Source of the DNA: Triglochin maritima
Taxonomy: Eukaryota > Streptophyta > Magnoliopsida > Alismatales > Juncaginaceae
Assembly (NCBI GenBank): GCA_963682175.1
Contig: OY821770.1
Coordinates: 13,236,501 to 13,300,500, forward strand
Direction: 5' to 3'
DNA length: 64,000 nucleotides
The notes beneath the pieces are model-generated. The model searched no databases. It was not told the DNA's origin and saw nothing but the letters and a program-made list of their open reading frames with translations. Positions 1 to 9,981 of the stretch are shown here, piece after piece; position 1 is the first letter of the stretch, and every line of letters starts with the position of its first letter. A program made the translations under genes and the position numbers.

Positions 1-106
1 TGATCATTTTGTGCGTGCAAGTACCCCAACAAGATATAGTTTCATAAATTTGCAATTAATACGTTCAGAAAGTTCATTAATTACTAAATTTTGTATCACA
101 AATTAG

Positions 107-123
107 TTTTAAGAGTAACAATT
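107..123. repeat. Candidate LINE target-site duplication, left copy
   Basis: A 17-bp string starting TTTTAAGAGT and ending AACAATT lies directly before the first LINE coding bases and recurs exactly at 14289-14305. Duplications of 7-20 bp are typical of LINE insertion. The right copy is about 150 bp beyond the A-rich LINE tail, so the assignment is plausible but not proven. Confidence 0.5.
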
Positions 124-929
124 ATTAAGCATTTTTCTGCGGATGAAATTAAGAAGGCCATATTCAAATTGGCTCCCGGAAAAGCACCAGGATCTGATGG
201 CTTTAACATCAAATTCATTCATCAATATTGGATGCAATTAAAAGAGAAATTATACGACCTCTTTCTCCTATTACATAATATGAAACTCACTCTTAATACC
301 CAAAAAAATGACAATAGAATCCGTTAAAGATCTACGCCCAATATCACTAGTATCAAGCACTTATAAGATAATCTCAAATGCACTAGCCTTGAGATTAACA
401 GAAAGTATCAAGGATATAATTCCCTATACACAGATTGCCTTTTTAAAAGGCAGGCAAATCACAGATACGGTGGTTGCGGCTCAAGAAATGACTCATCATT
501 TGCACAAAAGCAAAACACCAGAAACTATTCTAAAATTAGATTTTGAGAAAGTTTTCGATAAACGAGATTGGAACATTCTTTTGGCTAATCTAAAAGGATT
601 AGGCCGCCCCGAAACCTGGTGTAACTGGATTGAACTCTGCATATCCACATCAAAGGCATCAGCTAGTACTAGTAAATGGCAATCCAGAAGGATGTTTTGA
701 GGGCAAAAATGGAGTTAGACAAGGGGATTCCTTATCTCCCATGTTGTTTATTATAGTGGCAAACTTCTTAAATAATATCCTAAAATTAGGATTACAGAAC
801 AAGATTATTCAAGGTAACAAACTTGGAGAAGATACTTTTCTCAATATGCAATTTGCGGGTGACACTATCATGTTTCTAAAGCCAACTACAGAAAACATAA
901 TAAAAACAAAAAGAATTTCGGTTATCTTC
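124..929 (+). pseudogene. LINE reverse transcriptase, N-terminal part (broken)
   Basis: Translation gives plant LINE RT motifs in order: LAPGKAPGSDGF near 166-205, DLRPISLVS near 329-355, a KLDFEKVFDKRDW block near 533-571 and GVRQGDSLSPMLF near 712-750. The active-site box reads FAGD at 852-863 instead of FADD, so one catalytic aspartate is replaced by glycine. At least two frame changes are needed, near 300-330 and 630-700, and the stretch before DLRPIS is shortened. The frame is cut by the gypsy LTR at 930 and continues at 12347. Not functional. Confidence 0.85.
925..929. repeat. Target-site duplication TCTTC (left), gypsy A
   Basis: TCTTC precedes the 5' LTR at 930 and is repeated at 12342-12346 directly after the 3' LTR. 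Removing the element and one copy restores the LINE reading frame. Confidence 0.9.
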
Positions 930-1024
930 AGTAATAACCTTAACCTAAACTAAACCTAATTAACCTAATTAAGCCGTGAACAGTGAAACATGAGGTGGAG
1001 GTTTGGATAAGTTTTGGGTTTTGC

Positions 1025-1032
1025 TATAAATA
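1025..1032 (+). promoter_or_regulatory. Putative TATA box of the gypsy LTR
   Basis: TATAAATA inside GCTATAAATAGGAG, repeated in the 3' LTR near 10563. It is the only strong TATA in the first part of the LTR, so the transcript probably starts near 1055-1065 and nearly all of the LTR downstream would be R/U5 leader. Inferred from sequence only. Confidence 0.6.
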
Positions 1033-1083
1033 GGAGAGTAAGATTTATCTAAAACGTTTTCTTCTTCCTCAAGTTAATCAGAG

Positions 1084-1150
1084 AGTGTGAGAGGCGAATT
1101 TGGAGAAGAAGAAGAAGAAGGAGAGAAGGAGAAGAAGGAGAAGAAGTGAA
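1084..1150 (+). repeat. GA-rich polypurine microsatellite in LTR
   Basis: Runs of GAA, GGAGAA and AGAAGG, almost pure purine over about 65 bp, just downstream of the predicted start site. The other LTRs of this family hold the same tract at differing lengths (10638-10690, and as its complement near 17035-17100 and 23600-23660), so it is a variable microsatellite in the transcribed leader. Confidence 0.8.
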
Positions 1151-1316
1151 GGAGAAGAGTTGGGTTAGGCTTGCCAAAGCTTGGGAAGCTTCCACAAACG
1201 TCAATAAGGTATGCCAAGTCTTAAAAATAACTCACTTAAGCTTTGTGAGTGTTGGGGATCGACGTTGGTGTCGAATTCCCCGTCGGATTGCAACCTGTTC
1301 AGAGGTTGAAGACGAC

Positions 1317-1960
1317 GATCGGTCGACCGGTGCCTGTGGGCAGTCGACCGATCCTATTATTATATTGATTTGCACCCGCGAACGGTCGAACGATGTCTGA
1401 GGACGGTCGACCGTTATGCCAGATTTGTGCGGGAAAAAAGGTTGATGTTGTTATCGGTCGAACGGGTCCACTTAGCCGGTCAACCGAAACAATGAGAATA
1501 GGTCGGTTGGGGATTTTGACTTATTAAACGGTCGAACATCCTTAACCTGGTTAGACCGATCTATTCGATGCTAAGTCAATTGAGAGCTTTGACCATCAAA
1601 ACGGTCGACCGCTCTTTAACTTTCGGTCGACCGACGGAGCATTTTAATTAAGCAGTAAAGTGCCTGTGATGTTTCGGTCGAACTGTATCTCAGTTCCGGT
1701 CGACCGAATATTCCTTAGGCAAAATACTGAAATCCCTCTTATCAGTTGAACGAACCCTTGGTTCGACCGGTCGGATATATAAATATTATAAATATTGTAT
1801 AGCGTAGACCATCCAAACGGTCGACCGCTAGATGACTTTGTTCAACCGATGGGTCGGTAATTCGGTTGGCGTGGTTCGACCGATACACTTGTTTGTACAG
1901 TACAGAGTACTGTGTGGAAGACTGGTCGACCGGTGTGCTTGTAGCGGTCGACCGATCTGC
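1317..1960. repeat. Paired TCGA-centred palindrome array in gypsy 5' LTR
   Basis: About 18 copies of CGGTCGACCG or one- to two-base variants. They occur as pairs: the TCGA cores are at 1323/1344, 1386/1407, 1458/1480, 1532/1552, 1605/1627, 1678/1700, 1746/1763, 1821/1842 and 1926/1948. Eight of these nine spacings are 20-22 bp. Within a pair the outer flanks are usually complementary too (for example GATCGGTCGAC with GTCGACCGATC at 1317-1353), so each module is a nested inverted repeat. The array is kept in all full LTRs of the family. Function unknown. Confidence 0.9.
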
Positions 1961-2812
1961 CGCAAGTTGGTGGATTTATCCACACGCGAGCCGTCGAGTA
2001 TAGGTCGACTACCGGCTCCGAGGCGACGGTCGATTACCGGCCTTGAGAGCGACGGATTTCATCTTCGACGATGGCGTATTATTGTTGGCCTCTCATATCG
2101 AGCGGGGTGTGAGAGATGAGTGTCGTAAACCTTGGGCTGTTTGCTGGGGTTTGTCGGTAGGCCGAGGATGTTCCGGCAGGGTGCACGTCTGGCGGCTCTT
2201 GGGGGAGCAGCGGCTGTCGTCTGACCCGAGTTGTGCATTCGGCGGGCTGACTCGCTCCTGGGGTGGCGGCGTAGTGCCAGGGTTCCCTTTCTGCACTCTA
2301 GGGGAGCAGTGGTGTCGACTGACCCTTGTGAGGCAGCGGTGGACTGACTTGACCTCGTGGTAGCAGGAGTGGTTCAGTACCGCGGAGTCGGAGATGGGTA
2401 TTATTGTGGACCCGAGGCGGATGATCATGTGCATTGCATTGCATTGTCTTTAATTCCATTTTGTATTTTAGGAGGTTTTGTATACGGGGTTCCTTCAGGG
2501 AACTCAGGCATGTTTCAATTGTTTGCATTTCAGGTAGCGAGCAGCATTAGAGTCGAGGTGGTGACCGAGGAGGGTGCCCCTGGGATCTGATCCTGTCTTC
2601 TTTTTGTATCTTTTGTTGAGGTAGTGATTACATGTGTATTCCTTTCTGTTGTAATCACAGTTGACTCATATGTATATTTTGACTTCCACGTGGATCTACA
2701 TCTTTTATATTATATATATGTTTACTTGTCGTCTCGTGACGTGCCCTGTGTTGACCATTGACGGTCTTTATTATTGTTTAAATTTTCCGCTGTTTTCGGG
2801 GACGTTACAATT

Positions 2813-2824
2813 TGGTATCAGAGC
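2813..2824 (+). other. Primer binding site, tRNA-iMet
   Basis: TGGTATCAGAGC, complementary to the 3' end of plant initiator methionine tRNA, starts three bases after the 5' LTR end. This is the standard primer of many plant gypsy and copia elements. Confidence 0.93.
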
Positions 2825-2934
2825 GTTGATTCCAGTGTACTTGTCCAAAGAAACCACCTTTGAGTTAGGAATTAGGTCTTAGAGGATCATGCATGCATAT
2901 TTTATATTGATGTTTGTCTTGTTTCCTTGGGAAG

Positions 2935-3852
2935 ATGCCTCCTAGACGGGGGAAGGCCGTCACTCATACTCACGGTGAGAGTGAGGCTGCGAGAGATGAG
3001 GCTTGGGAGGAGGAGCGTCGGACGTTGTTCGATACGGTCGGACGTCTGACTGAGATGCTGCAGCAGCAGACAGCACATACTGGGCAGACGGGGACTGGCG
3101 CTATGCATGACTGGTTTATGCGCCAGCATCCGCCTACCTTTCTGGGGCAGTACGATGCAGAGGTCGCGGAGGAGTGGATCTTCATGATGCAGAAGATCTT
3201 CAGTGCTATTGGTTGTCCTCCAGAGGCGATGGTGGGTCTTGCCACTTATGTGTTGGGCGGTGCTGCGTCCAACTGGTGGAGGTCCACATCTGCGGTGGTG
3301 TTTGCGGATAGAGATGATATAGCCTGGGAGGAGTTCGTTGGCGAGTTCAACGAGCAGTATTTTCCGCAGCATGTGCAGGATGCGAAGAGGGAGGAGTTTC
3401 TGAGTCTTCAGCAGGGAGACATGACCCTGGCAGGCTACATCGGGAAGTTCAACGCCCTTGAGCGTTACTGTCCCGAGACGTACATCACGCAGGAGCAGCG
3501 AGCTGGGAAGTCCGTCCGGGGGCTCCGGAAGCAGTTGAGGACGAAGGTCCTGACGCGTATGCCGAGCACGTTAGCCGATGCAGTGAAGAGTGCTACTTTG
3601 CTTGATCGTGACTACAGAGAGAACTACCAGGATGAGAGGAGGCCATCGGGTAGGTTCTCTGGGCGGCCAGGAGGTCAGATTGGGGGGAATCCGGGCAAGA
3701 GGCCCCGGTTTGAGGGAGCAGGAGCTGCAGCACCACGACCTGAGCCTTGTGGTAGTTGTGGCAGGTTTCACTCTGGGCAGTGTTTCACCACCGGAGCTTG
3801 TCATGGGTGTGGCCAGCTGGGCCACTTTATTAGGAGTTGTCCGAGCCGATGA
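2935..3852 (+). pseudogene. gag: Gag of gypsy copy A (ends at a nonsense codon)
   Basis: Start chosen at 2935 (MPPRRGK), the same start as in the minus-strand copy; an upstream in-frame ATG at 2914 is not needed. The 305-residue product holds a retrotransposon gag domain (about residues 60-200, with the FLGQYDAEVAEEW block), a Gly/Arg-rich basic stretch, and a CCHC zinc knuckle ([14 protein letters not shown]) near the end. Gag would form the particle core and bind element RNA. The frame stops at 3850-3852 (TGA where the sister copy has GGA) and then stays open up to the protease deletion near 3935. In an intact element gag would be fused to pol in one frame. Confidence 0.9.
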
Positions 3853-3934
3853 GCTGGGCCGAGCAGACCACCGGGATTACCAGCGCCAGGCAGAGGTGGA
3901 GGCGGAAGTAGACCACCTTTTAGACCTCAACAGA

Positions 3935-6931
3935 GGATGTCGCATTATTGTATCTGCTGTGAGGGCTCAGAGGCTGTTACAGCAGGGTTGTGCAGCATTT
4001 TTAGCGACGCTTGTGGTTGCGGAGGCAGAGTCTCAGAGGTTGGAGGACATTGAGGTGGTACAGGAGTTCGCGGATGTTTTTCCAGCGGAGATTCTAGGTT
4101 TACCACCGCACCGAGAGTTGGAGTTCGGTATCGAGTTGGCAGCTGGTACTACACCGCAGTCGAAGGCTCCATACCGGATGACACCTACTGAGTTGACAGA
4201 GTTGAAGAAGCAGTTGCAGGAGTTGATGGACTCTGGATTTATCAGACCGATTATCTCGCCTTGGGGTGCACCAGTTTTGTTTGTGAAGAAGAAGGACGGA
4301 TCCTTGAGGATGTGCATAGACTACAGGATGCTGAACCAGGTGACGGTGAAGAATAGGTATCCTTTACCTAGGATCGAGGACCTTTTCGACTAGCTGCAGT
4401 CAGCGAAGGTTTTCTCGAAGATTGACCTGCGTTCAGGATATCACCAGTTGAGGATCCGAGATGAGGACATCCAGAAGACGGCTTTCAAGACGAGATATGG
4501 ACACTACGAGTTCTTGGTGATGCCATTTGGATTGACGAATGCTCCAGCAGCGTTCATGGATCTGATGCACCGGACATTCATGGAGTATATTGACAGATTT
4601 GTGATTGTCTTTGTGGATGACATTTTGATCTATTCACCAGATGTGGAGCAGCATAGAGAGCATCTGAGGATTGTACTCAGCATCTTGAGAGCCCAGCAGT
4701 TATATGCTAAGTTCTCAAAGTGCGAGTTTTGGTTGGACAGAGTAGCGTTCCTCGGACACATTGTATCAGCAGAGGGTATATCAGTGGATCCGGCGAAGGT
4801 AGAGGCAGTGACACAGTGGAGGACCCCTACAAACGTAACGGATATTAGGAGCTTTTTTGGGCTGGCGGGTTATTACCGTCGCTTCATCAAAGACTTCTCG
4901 AGGTTGGCAGCACCACTGACGGCTCTGACGCAGAAGGGAGTCACTTTTGTATGGTCGCAGAAGTGCGATGACAGCTTTCGGGAGCTGAAGAGATTGTTGA
5001 CCACGGCACCAGTTTTGTCATTGCCGAGTGGCACAGGTGGATTTGTGATTTATAGCGACGCTTCAGGTATTGGCTTAGGATGTGTACTTATGCAGCACGG
5101 GAGGGTGATCGCGTACGCATCCAGACAGCTGAAGGTCCATGAGAGGAATTACCCGACTCATGATTTGGAGTTAGCAGCAGTGGTTCACGCACTGAAGACC
5201 TGGAGACACTATCTTTATGGAGAGCAGTTTGAGGTGTTTACAGATCATCAGAGTATGAAGTACCTGTTCTCACAGAAGGAGCTGAACATGAGGCAGCGCA
5301 GATGGCTTGAGTTCATTAAGGACTACGATTTCACTATCTCTTACCATCCGGGGAAGGCGAACACGGTTGCAGACGCTTTGAGCCGGAAGGTAGAGGTATC
5401 AGTAGCAGGCCTATGCATTCAGGAGTGGCGACTGCTGGAGTCTTTAGCAGAGTGGAGACTATTTGCAGATAGTTCTGAGGGTGCAGTGATTGCAGGATTG
5501 AGAGTAGAGCCTCAGACAGTATCGACAGTGATTCATGCTCAGACTACACATGAGGAGTTGAGCAGTTTGTTACAATTATCGACTAGAGATGGGTCAGACT
5601 TCAGAGTTGGAGTGGATGGAGGTTTGAGATTCAGAGGCTGTATCTGGGTGCCGAAGACAGAGGACCTGAGACATGATATCATGGAGGAGGCACACAGATC
5701 GAGATATTCCATTCATCCAGGAAGCACCAAGATGTACAAAGATTTGCAGCGGAACTTCTGGTGGCGAGGGATGAAGAAGGACGTTGCAGACTTTGTGTCG
5801 AGGTGTTTGGTCTGTCAGCAGGTGAAGATTGAGCACCAGAGACCAGCTGGGCAGATGCAGAGGATTGAGTTGCCCGAGTGGAAGTGGGAGCACGTGACAA
5901 TGGATTTTGTTACGGGGCTACCGAAGACACGGAGATTCCACGATGCGATTTGGGTTATAGTCGATCGACTGACCAAGTCGGCGCATTTCTTTGCTATTAA
6001 GACTTTAGATGGTCTAGCTAAGTTATATATTGAGGAGATTGTTAGACTTCATGGTGTACCAGTCAGTATCATTTCAGATAGAGATCCCAGATTCACTTCG
6101 CGATTTTGGGAGAGTCTACACGGAGCACTGGGGACACGTCTGAAGTTTAGCACAGCTTTTCACCCACAGACAGATGGCCAGTCAGAGCGGACGATACAAA
6201 CATTGGAGGACACGCTGAGGGCGTGCGCACTCGACAAGACTGGGCATTGGGATGAGCACTTGCCGCTGATAGAGTTCGCCTACAACAACAGCTACCACTC
6301 GAGTATTGGGATGACACCATATGAGGCATTATAGGGGAGGCCGTGTAGATCGCCAGTATGCTAGAGTGATGTGGGCGAGAGAGAACTAGTTGGACCTGAC
6401 ATTATAAAGTTATATTCAGAGAAGGTCGACGTGATTCGGAGACGACTAGCTACAGTGCAGAGCAGGCAGAAGAGTTATGCTGATACGCGGAGGCGTGAGC
6501 TGACTTTTGATGCAGGAGATCATGTTTTCCTGAAGATCTCACCTTCCAGAGGGGTGATGAGATTCGGGAAGAAGGGGAAGCTGAGTCCGAGGTATGTCGG
6601 ACCTTTTGAGATATTGGATCGAGTCGGGGAGGTGGCATATAGGATTGCCTTACCGCCACAGTTCGCAGGACTTCACAACGTCTTCCATGTTTCTATGTTA
6701 AGGAAGTATGTGGCCGATCCAGCTCATGTGATAGAGATAGCAGTGTCAGAGATCCAGCAGGATTTGTCGTTAGATGAGAGACCAGTTGAGATTGTGGATC
6801 AGATGGTACATCAGCTCAGGAGGAGAGCGATTCCGATGGTGAAGGTCAGGTGGCAGCATCACAGTATCAGAGAGGCTACCTGGGAGATCGAGGAGGACGT
6901 CAGGAGGCAGTATCCAGAGTTATTCCGGTAA
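3935..6931 (+). pseudogene. pol: Pol of gypsy copy A: RT, RNase H, integrase, chromodomain
   Basis: Compared with the minus-strand copy, about 440 bp covering the whole protease are deleted at about 3935, and pol lies in another frame from gag. Visible: RT with FVDD active site (4610-4621), RNase H (YSDASG at 5051), integrase HHCC finger (His near 5.69 kb, CLVC near 5803), the D,D(35)E core (about 5.90-6.19 kb) and a C-terminal chromodomain (about 6784-6931, ending QYPELFR). The chromodomain is thought to guide integration to modified chromatin. In-frame stops: TAG at 4391, 6332 and 6362. Three residues are missing in the integrase relative to the sister copy. Dead copy. Confidence 0.92.
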
Positions 6932-6967
6932 GTCAGTTGTTCCGAATTTCGCGGACGAAATTCCTTT

Positions 6968-6980
6968 AAGGAGGGTAGAT
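6968..6980 (+). other. Polypurine tract of gypsy copy A
   Basis: AAGGAGGGTAGAT directly before the 3' LTR start TGTAATAACC. It is preceded by CGCGGACGAAATTCC, a stretch commonly seen before the polypurine tract in Tekay-type elements. It would prime plus-strand DNA synthesis. Confidence 0.85.
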
Positions 6981-7053
6981 TGTAATAACCTTAACCTAAA
7001 CTAAACCTAATTAACCTAATTAAGCCATGAACAGTGAAACATGAGGTGGAGGT
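6981..7053 (+). repeat. 3' LTR of gypsy copy A, first segment
   Basis: The first 73 bp of the 3' LTR, matching 930-1002 with a few changes, cut by insertion of the copia element at 7054. The last five bases (GAGGT, 7049-7053) are duplicated at 10536-10540. Confidence 0.9.
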
Positions 7054-7872
7054 TGTTGACTTTTTGGCCTTAATCCTTGTTTTGATGATTTAATCAACCT
7101 AATCTTAATCATAAGTAATGTAGAGTAGCACACATATTGCATTGCATATATATTGCATGTGCTAACCTCTACAGGTGATCAAGACTCATGGAAGGAATGA
7201 AATCAAGTCAAGATTTGTAATAAAGACTTGTAATCTTGATTTTATTTTGAGTCTTAGGAACATGTGTAAATTGAGCATACAAGAGCTAAAAACTTATCAC
7301 ATACACACTAGGTTCCTTAGAGAAGTCACACACAAAATTTCACCTAATTTGGACTTCATTAGATCACCCAAACCTTAGTCGGAAATCACTTAAAACCTAA
7401 ACCCAGATTTCCTGTGTGCACCGGTCGACCGAACCACTTCTCAGTTCGACCGGTTTATAACAGACTCTCCATAGTGATTTTACCGAACTCTACCGGTCGA
7501 CCGGTTCTACCTTTTCGGTCGACCGATCCCAGATTTTAATATGGCCGTTTTCCTTGTCGTATTCCTATAACGGTCGTATTCGTATAAAACAAACTTAACC
7601 CCAAAATACATTCGGTAACCGGTCGAACGACGACCTTGATTCGGTCGACCGGTTGAACAGAAACAAAATTCCTTGCTATCGGTCGACACATCTTCGTTCG
7701 ACCGTTTCACCTTTGTCTCAACCGAATCCCCTAAACGGTCGACCGCCCCATACTTTGGTTCGACCGTTTAACTTAAGTAGAGTTAAGTTCTAGCGTATTT
7801 GTCCGACCGAGTATTCTTTTGTTCGACCATTCTCCTTGAAATCAAGTGAACGGTCGACCGGTTTAGTAGTTT
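7054..7872 (+). repeat. Truncated 5' LTR of copia element
   Basis: Matches 9048-9867 of the 3' LTR and then jumps at about 7872 into interior sequence, so the TATA box, R, U5 and primer site are deleted. It keeps most of the palindrome modules, with TCGA cores at 7497/7519, 7623/7645, 7683/7698, 7739/7760 and a variant pair at 7803/7823. Confidence 0.85.
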
Positions 7873-8424
7873 AGAGATAAAGTTGATTTGCTTGCTAAAA
7901 TTGAAGTTCTAACTTTAGAGAATGCATGCTTGAAGTAAGAAAATTTAAATGTTAAAAATACCTCATCTCATGCAATTGATAGTCATATGCTAGAAATTGA
8001 CACTAATGACTTGCTTATTAAACTTGATAAATCTCATTTAGAAAGCAAGCAATTATTACATGACTTAAATTGCATGAATGAAAAGGTTGCAAACTTAGAG
8101 ATTCACATGCTTAACATGAATGAAAAGCACAATTCTATGATTAAAAATCTAAATTGCTTAAATGAATCTCTAGCAACTAAAAACAGTGAACTTAATGCCT
8201 TAAATGAAAATTTGTCAAATAAATTGCATAAGTTCACACATGACAATAAAAACAATTTTTATGTTAAAAACTTTCCTATTCAAATTAATGTTAAACATAA
8301 TTTTGTCATGAAAAAGAAAGTAAGTGTAGAGGTACCAAAATCAACTTGGATTTGGGTACCAAAAGCTAAACTTAATGGACCCAAGCAAAAATGGGTACCA
8401 AAGTCTACACTTGTAGGAGCTTGA
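7873..8424 (+). pseudogene. Copia gag C-terminal fragment
   Basis: One frame is open over most of the stretch, with one TAA near 7936. The product is rich in Leu, Asn, Lys and Glu with heptad-like spacing (coiled coil), followed by a basic tail with repeated W-V-P-K units (KSTWIWVPK, GPKQKWVPK). Such a tail precedes the protease/integrase region in Sirevirus-type gag-pol, but here no protease, integrase or RT follows. There is no start codon of its own. Confidence 0.6.
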
Positions 8425-9047
8425 GGAGGAGATTGGTGGTGACCGGGTGAGCCAAAGCGTCGAATTCGAATCCGGTTTCATCACAAAGTCAAGATTGGAG
8501 CTAATCAATATTCAAGTTTGGTATAAAATTTCTATCTTTGAATTTTCTGAAAAATTAGCTCTAATCTAGTCTATATACTTAATTGTCATATCTTTAGAAA
8601 TTCAATTCATTGAAAATCATTAACCTTATTCATTGCAAATCATATATCACATCCATTGATTTTAAATGTCATATTGTAAATGGATGTTAGAATAAGGCTT
8701 AAATTGAAACTAAATTGAACTTAACTAGAATCATACTCATAGTTTCCATCTAGTCTTATTGATAGGGGGAGCTTAAATGTTATATCTATTATTAGAGTAA
8801 TGAAGTGCAAAATCTAAGGGGAGCAACTTCAGTACAAGACATCCAAATTCTTTGCTTAAAGTCATAATTATTTTTGTTTTTGATGGATGTCAAAGGGGGA
8901 GAGATAATTAAAGGGGAGTTACTTGAAAATTGGCTACAATTGAACAAAAACTATGCACATCCATAGGGGAAGCATTTATATGCATAGTTTACATTTAAAC
9001 TTTTCAAATATTAAGATATAGGTTGCCATCAACAAAAAAGGGGAGAT
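8425..9047 (+). other. Copia 3' non-coding region with repeated polypurine motifs
   Basis: AT-rich, no open frame. Short G-rich purine boxes occur near 8761 (AGGGGGAG), 8817 (AAGGGGAG), 8892 (AAAGGGGGAGAG), 8911 (AAGGGGAG) and 8965 (AGGGGAAG). The last one, AAAAAAGGGGAGAT at 9034-9047, directly precedes the 3' LTR and is the functional polypurine tract. Multiple polypurine copies here are a described hallmark of Sireviruses. Confidence 0.7.
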
Positions 9048-9426
9048 TGTTGGCTTTTTGGCCTTAATCCTTGTTTTGATGATTTAATCAACCTAATCTT
9101 AATCATAAGTAATGTAGAGTAGCACACATATTGCATTGCATATATATTGCATGTGCTAACCTCTACAGGTGATCAAGACTCATGGAAGGAAGGAAATCAA
9201 GTCAAGATTTGTAATAAAGCTATATGAAGACTTGTAATCTTGTTTTTATTTTGAGTCTTAGGAACATGTGTAAATTGAGCATACAAGAGTTAAAAATTTA
9301 TCACATACACACTAGGTTCCTTAGAGAAGTCACACACAAAATTTCACCTAATTTGGACTTCATTAGATCACCCAAACCTTAGTCGGAAATTACTTAAAAC
9401 CTAAACCCAGATTTCCTGTGTGCACC

Positions 9427-9877
9427 GGTCGACCGAACCAGTTCTCAGTTCGACCGGTTTATAACAGACTCTCCATAGTGATTTTACCGAACTCTACCGG
9501 TTCTACCTTTTCGGTCGACCGATCCCAGATTTTAATATGGCCGTTTTCCTTGTCGTATTCCTATAACGGTCGTATTCGTATAAAACAAACTTAACCCCAA
9601 AATACATTCGGTAACCGGTCGAACGACGACCTTGATTCGGTCGACCGGTTGAACAGAAACAAAATTCCCTGCTATCGGTCGACACATCTTCGTTCGACCG
9701 TTTCACCTTTGTCTCAATCGAATCCCCTAAACGGTCGACCGCCCCATACTTTGGTTCGACCGTTTAACTTAAGTAGAGTTAAGTTCTAGCATATTTGTCC
9801 GACCGAGTATTCTTTTGTTCGACCGTTCTCCTTGAAATCAAGTGAACGGTCGACCGGTTTAGTAGTTTCGGTCGACC
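9427..9877. repeat. Paired TCGA-centred palindrome array in copia LTR
   Basis: Copies of CGGTCGACCG and variants in pairs: TCGA cores 9429/9450 and 9850/9872, with intermediate pairs matching those in the 5' LTR (7623/7645, 7739/7760). Spacing is 20-22 bp except one pair at 15 bp. The outer flanks are complementary, for example AAACGGTCGA facing TCGACCGTTT at 7735-7768. One half-module present at 7497-7522 has been lost here by a short deletion near 9497. Confidence 0.88.
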
Positions 9878-9973
9878 GGTTCTGGACAGATTTGCAGCCC
9901 GATTTTCTGCCTTGTGTATCTTGCACAAAACCCAATCAAATCTTGTCCAAACGGCTAGAAATCTTTAGGAGCT

Positions 9974-9981
9974 TATAAATA
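9974..9981 (+). promoter_or_regulatory. Putative TATA box of copia 3' LTR
   Basis: TATAAATA in GCTTATAAATAGAGG, about 100 bp after the last palindrome. It is conserved in the minus-strand solo LTR near 46781-46790. The palindrome array therefore lies in U3 here, unlike in the gypsy LTR. Confidence 0.6.

Larger units (their letters stand above)
930..2809 (+). repeat. 5' LTR of gypsy copy A (1,880 bp)
   Basis: Starts AGTAATAACC, where the 3' LTR has the canonical TGTAATAACC, and ends GGGACGTTACA. A TATA box lies about 95 bp in, followed by a GA-rich tract and by the palindrome array at 1317-1960. The 3' half is GC-richer and ends in the T-rich stretch before the primer site. ORFs inside it have no protein similarity and are taken as chance. 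Confidence 0.92.

Noticed and set aside
1317..1960. Regularly spaced palindromes resembling a CRISPR array
   Set aside because: Repeats are 10 bp, spacing is paired and uneven, they are inside LTRs of eukaryotic retrotransposons, and no cas gene exists here.
2043..2363. Open frames inside the gypsy LTRs (also 1146-1400, 1832-2434, 10678-10932, 11176-12122, 15739-17208, 22298-23734)
   Set aside because: Present on both strands of the GC-richer LTR half, not conserved in frame between LTR copies, no recognisable product; chance frames in repeats.
2813..2824. Match to initiator tRNA-Met as a tRNA gene
   Set aside because: Only the acceptor end is matched, next to the LTR; primer binding site (also 21917-21928).
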